From assembly GCF_007971225.1 (NCBI RefSeq), contig NZ_CP042435.1, positions 1-64,000 on the forward strand: 64,000 nt of DNA. Reading direction: 5' to 3'. Every line of letters starts with the position of its first letter. Within the stretch, counting starts at the first letter, position 1. Positions 62,451-64,000 of the stretch are shown here, in pieces. The notes under the pieces were generated by a model that did no database searches, was not told the DNA's origin, and saw only the letters and a program-made list of their open reading frames with translations. This DNA is from Panacibacter ginsenosidivorans. GTDB lineage: Bacteria; Bacteroidota; Bacteroidia; Chitinophagales; Chitinophagaceae. A program made the translations under genes and the position numbers.

Positions 62451-64000
62451 ATGAGAAAATCCAGCTTCCTTTGTTTTGTTTTTGCTACAATTTTCACTAA
62501 CCTTTTTGCACAGGGTCAGATTAATATTATTCAGAATATCAAAGCCCGCAATATTCTTAACCTCGATGGTAAATGGCACTATATTGTTGATCCATATAAT
62601 ACCGGAGATGGCAGCAGGTTTTTCTCCAACAAAATTCAGGGATCGCCTGATGAACTGGTGGAGTATGATTTTTCTTCTGCGCCTACCTTAAGTGTACCCG
62701 GCGACTGGAACTCTCAGCAAAATGATTTATTATATTATGAGGGCGCTGTCTGGTATGAACGCGATTTTGTGGCACGCCCTAAACAAGGTAAACGATACTT
62801 CTTAAACTTTGGCGCCGTAAATTATAAAGCCGATGTTTATTTGAACGGAAGATTGCTTGGCACACATGAAGGCGGCTTTACGCCTTTCCAGTTTGAAGTA
62901 ACGGATAAGATCGAAGATGGAGATAATTTCATTGTTGTAAAAGCAGATAACACCAGGTATGCAGAGAATGTGCCTGCAGAAAATTTCGACTGGTGGAATT
63001 ATGGAGGCATTACAAGAGATGTAGTGCTTGCTGAAATGAATGAAACTTATATTAACGATTATAGTTTGCAATTAACCAACGACATGAAAAATGTTACCGG
63101 TTATGTGCAGTTAAACGGCATGCAAACATCCCAGCAGGTTACGGTGCAGATAATGGAAGCAAACCTGCAGATAAAAATTCCCACCAATTCAAGTGGCCGT
63201 GCAACATTTATTTTTCCTATAAAAAATATTGAATTCTGGTCGCCGGAAAATCCGCAACTCTATACTATAAAAATTCTTGCAACCAGCGATACAACAACAG
63301 ATCATATTGGCTTCAGAACCATTGAAACAAAAGGGAAAAATATTTTATTAAATGGCAAACCAATTTTCTTAAGAGGCGTTTGCCTGCATGAAGAAAACCC
63401 AATGATACCGGGCCGCCCACGCTCTAAGAGTGATCTTAAAATGCTGCTTTCCTGGGCAAAAGAACTCAACTGTAATTATGTAAGATTAACGCACTACCCA
63501 CATAACGAATACATGAGCCAGCTGGCTGATGAAATGGGTTTGCTGCTTTGGGAAGAAGTGCCTGTTTACTGGAGCATTGACTGGGAAAATAATGACACCT
63601 ATGAGTCTGCGAAACAACAATTGTCTGAATTAATTTACCGCGATAAGAATCGTGCAAGTGTTATCATTTGGTCAATAGGAAATGAAACGCCCAACACAGA
63701 TACAAGAAATAAATTCATGGGCGATCTTGCAGATCATGTGCGCCGCATGGATACCACCAGATTGGTTTCTGCTGCGCTGCTTGGCTATATCGACAGCACC
63801 AAGACTTTCCGCATGAATGATAGTCTTGGCAAGAAGCTTGACCTGCTTAGTTTCAATGAATATATTGGCTGGTATATAGAATCGCCTGCAGAAATTCCAC
63901 AATATAATTTTGCTATTGATGCAGACAAACCCGTTATCATCAGCGAGTTTGGTGCCGAAGCGCTGGGTGGTTTTTATGCAGATACTGCTACGCGTTTTTC
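62451..64000 (+). CDS. Glycoside hydrolase family 2 enzyme (beta-glucuronidase/galactosidase-like), partial
   Basis: Open to the right edge for 516 codons. Signal peptide MRKSSFLCFVFATIFTNLFAQ, then a GH2 sugar-binding domain (about 33-200; GAVWYERDFV, VYLNGRLLGTHEGGFTPFQFEV), an Ig-like domain (about 205-290) and the TIM barrel (from about 295; FLRGVCLHEENPMIPGRP). Catalytic Glu are expected in IIWSIGNE (acid/base) and ISEFGAEA (nucleophile), both present. It cleaves beta-linked sugars in the periplasm or outside; the exact sugar cannot be told. It is downstream of the AraC gene and near xylose genes, so hemicellulose breakdown fits. Confidence 0.9.
   Translation, partial: MRKSSFLCFVFATIFTNLFAQGQINIIQNIKARNILNLDGKWHYIVDPYNTGDGSRFFSNKIQGSPDELVEYDFSSAPTLSVPGDWNSQQNDLLYYEGAVWYERDFVARPKQGKRYFLNFGAVNYKADVYLNGRLLGTHEGGFTPFQFEVTDKIEDGDNFIVVKADNTRYAENVPAENFDWWNYGGITRDVVLAEMNETYINDYSLQLTNDMKNVTGYVQLNGMQTSQQVTVQIMEANLQIKIPTNSSGRATFIFPIKNIEFWSPENPQLYTIKILATSDTTTDHIGFRTIETKGKNILLNGKPIFLRGVCLHEENPMIPGRPRSKSDLKMLLSWAKELNCNYVRLTHYPHNEYMSQLADEMGLLLWEEVPVYWSIDWENNDTYESAKQQLSELIYRDKNRASVIIWSIGNETPNTDTRNKFMGDLADHVRRMDTTRLVSAALLGYIDSTKTFRMNDSLGKKLDLLSFNEYIGWYIESPAEIPQYNFAIDADKPVIISEFGAEALGGFYADTATRF

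Overview
The window looks like a chromosomal segment of a Bacteroidota bacterium, most likely a member of the Chitinophagaceae. The gene content fits: a NosB/NosL-style clade II nos cluster, hybrid REC-cNMP-Crp regulators, DUF6807 and Gfo/Idh/MocA sugar proteins, TPM/LemA proteins, and xylA-xylB beside an AraC regulator and a GH2 enzyme. Bacteroidota-type promoters (TAnnTTTG at -7) can be seen. Shine-Dalgarno sequences are mostly weak. There is one tRNA (Pro, CGG), no rRNA, no CRISPR array and no transposase.

Layout. 1-2.5 kb: divergent ccoI (cbb3 oxidase Cu-ATPase, partial) and hemN, then a small conserved protein; all carry single-base slips that look like sequence errors. 2.8-6 kb: a hybrid response regulator, a PAS histidine kinase, a truncated haemoglobin and a cupin. 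6.1-14.3 kb: the nos genes (nosY, nosF, nosD, a membrane-NosL fusion, a fasciclin lipoprotein, lipoprotein NosZ, cytochrome c) and a divergent Crp/Fnr regulator. 14.3-45.8 kb: a stress and low-oxygen survival region with two small heat shock proteins, an alpha-glucan phosphorylase-like enzyme, three cation P-type ATPases (one MgtA-like), two universal stress proteins, a baeRF-like protein, PEP synthase, two FMN-binding split-barrel proteins, alcohol dehydrogenase, SDR, Nudix, phosphoribosyltransferase, dienelactone-hydrolase-like enzyme, a YciE-like ferritin-fold protein, a PEBP protein, an erythromycin-esterase-like protein and a second kinase/REC-Crp pair. 46-51 kb: copper handling (two HMA proteins, CopA, an HMA-AraC regulator). 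51-64 kb: amino sugar genes (nagA, nagB), a LemA/TPM operon, and sugar catabolism (DUF6807, Gfo/Idh/MocA, xylA, xylB, AraC, GH2).

Two signals stand out. First, an FNR-type dyad TGAT-N4-ATCA (nine exact and five one-mismatch copies) lies upstream of many survival genes. Its centre is almost always exactly 33 or 55 bp from the centre of a TAnnTTTG-like -7 element, which corresponds to the class II and class I positions of CRP/FNR activators. Together with the gene set, which parallels the mycobacterial DosR dormancy regulon, this suggests a low-oxygen or NO survival regulon run by Crp-family proteins. Second, about 33 copies of a roughly 55-60 bp arm (core GTACAAGNGTGCGACGCAAC, tail GCCNGGNTCATAAAA) fill the intergenic gaps. 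They are often in head-to-head pairs around variable inner hairpins, with compensatory changes in the core palindrome.
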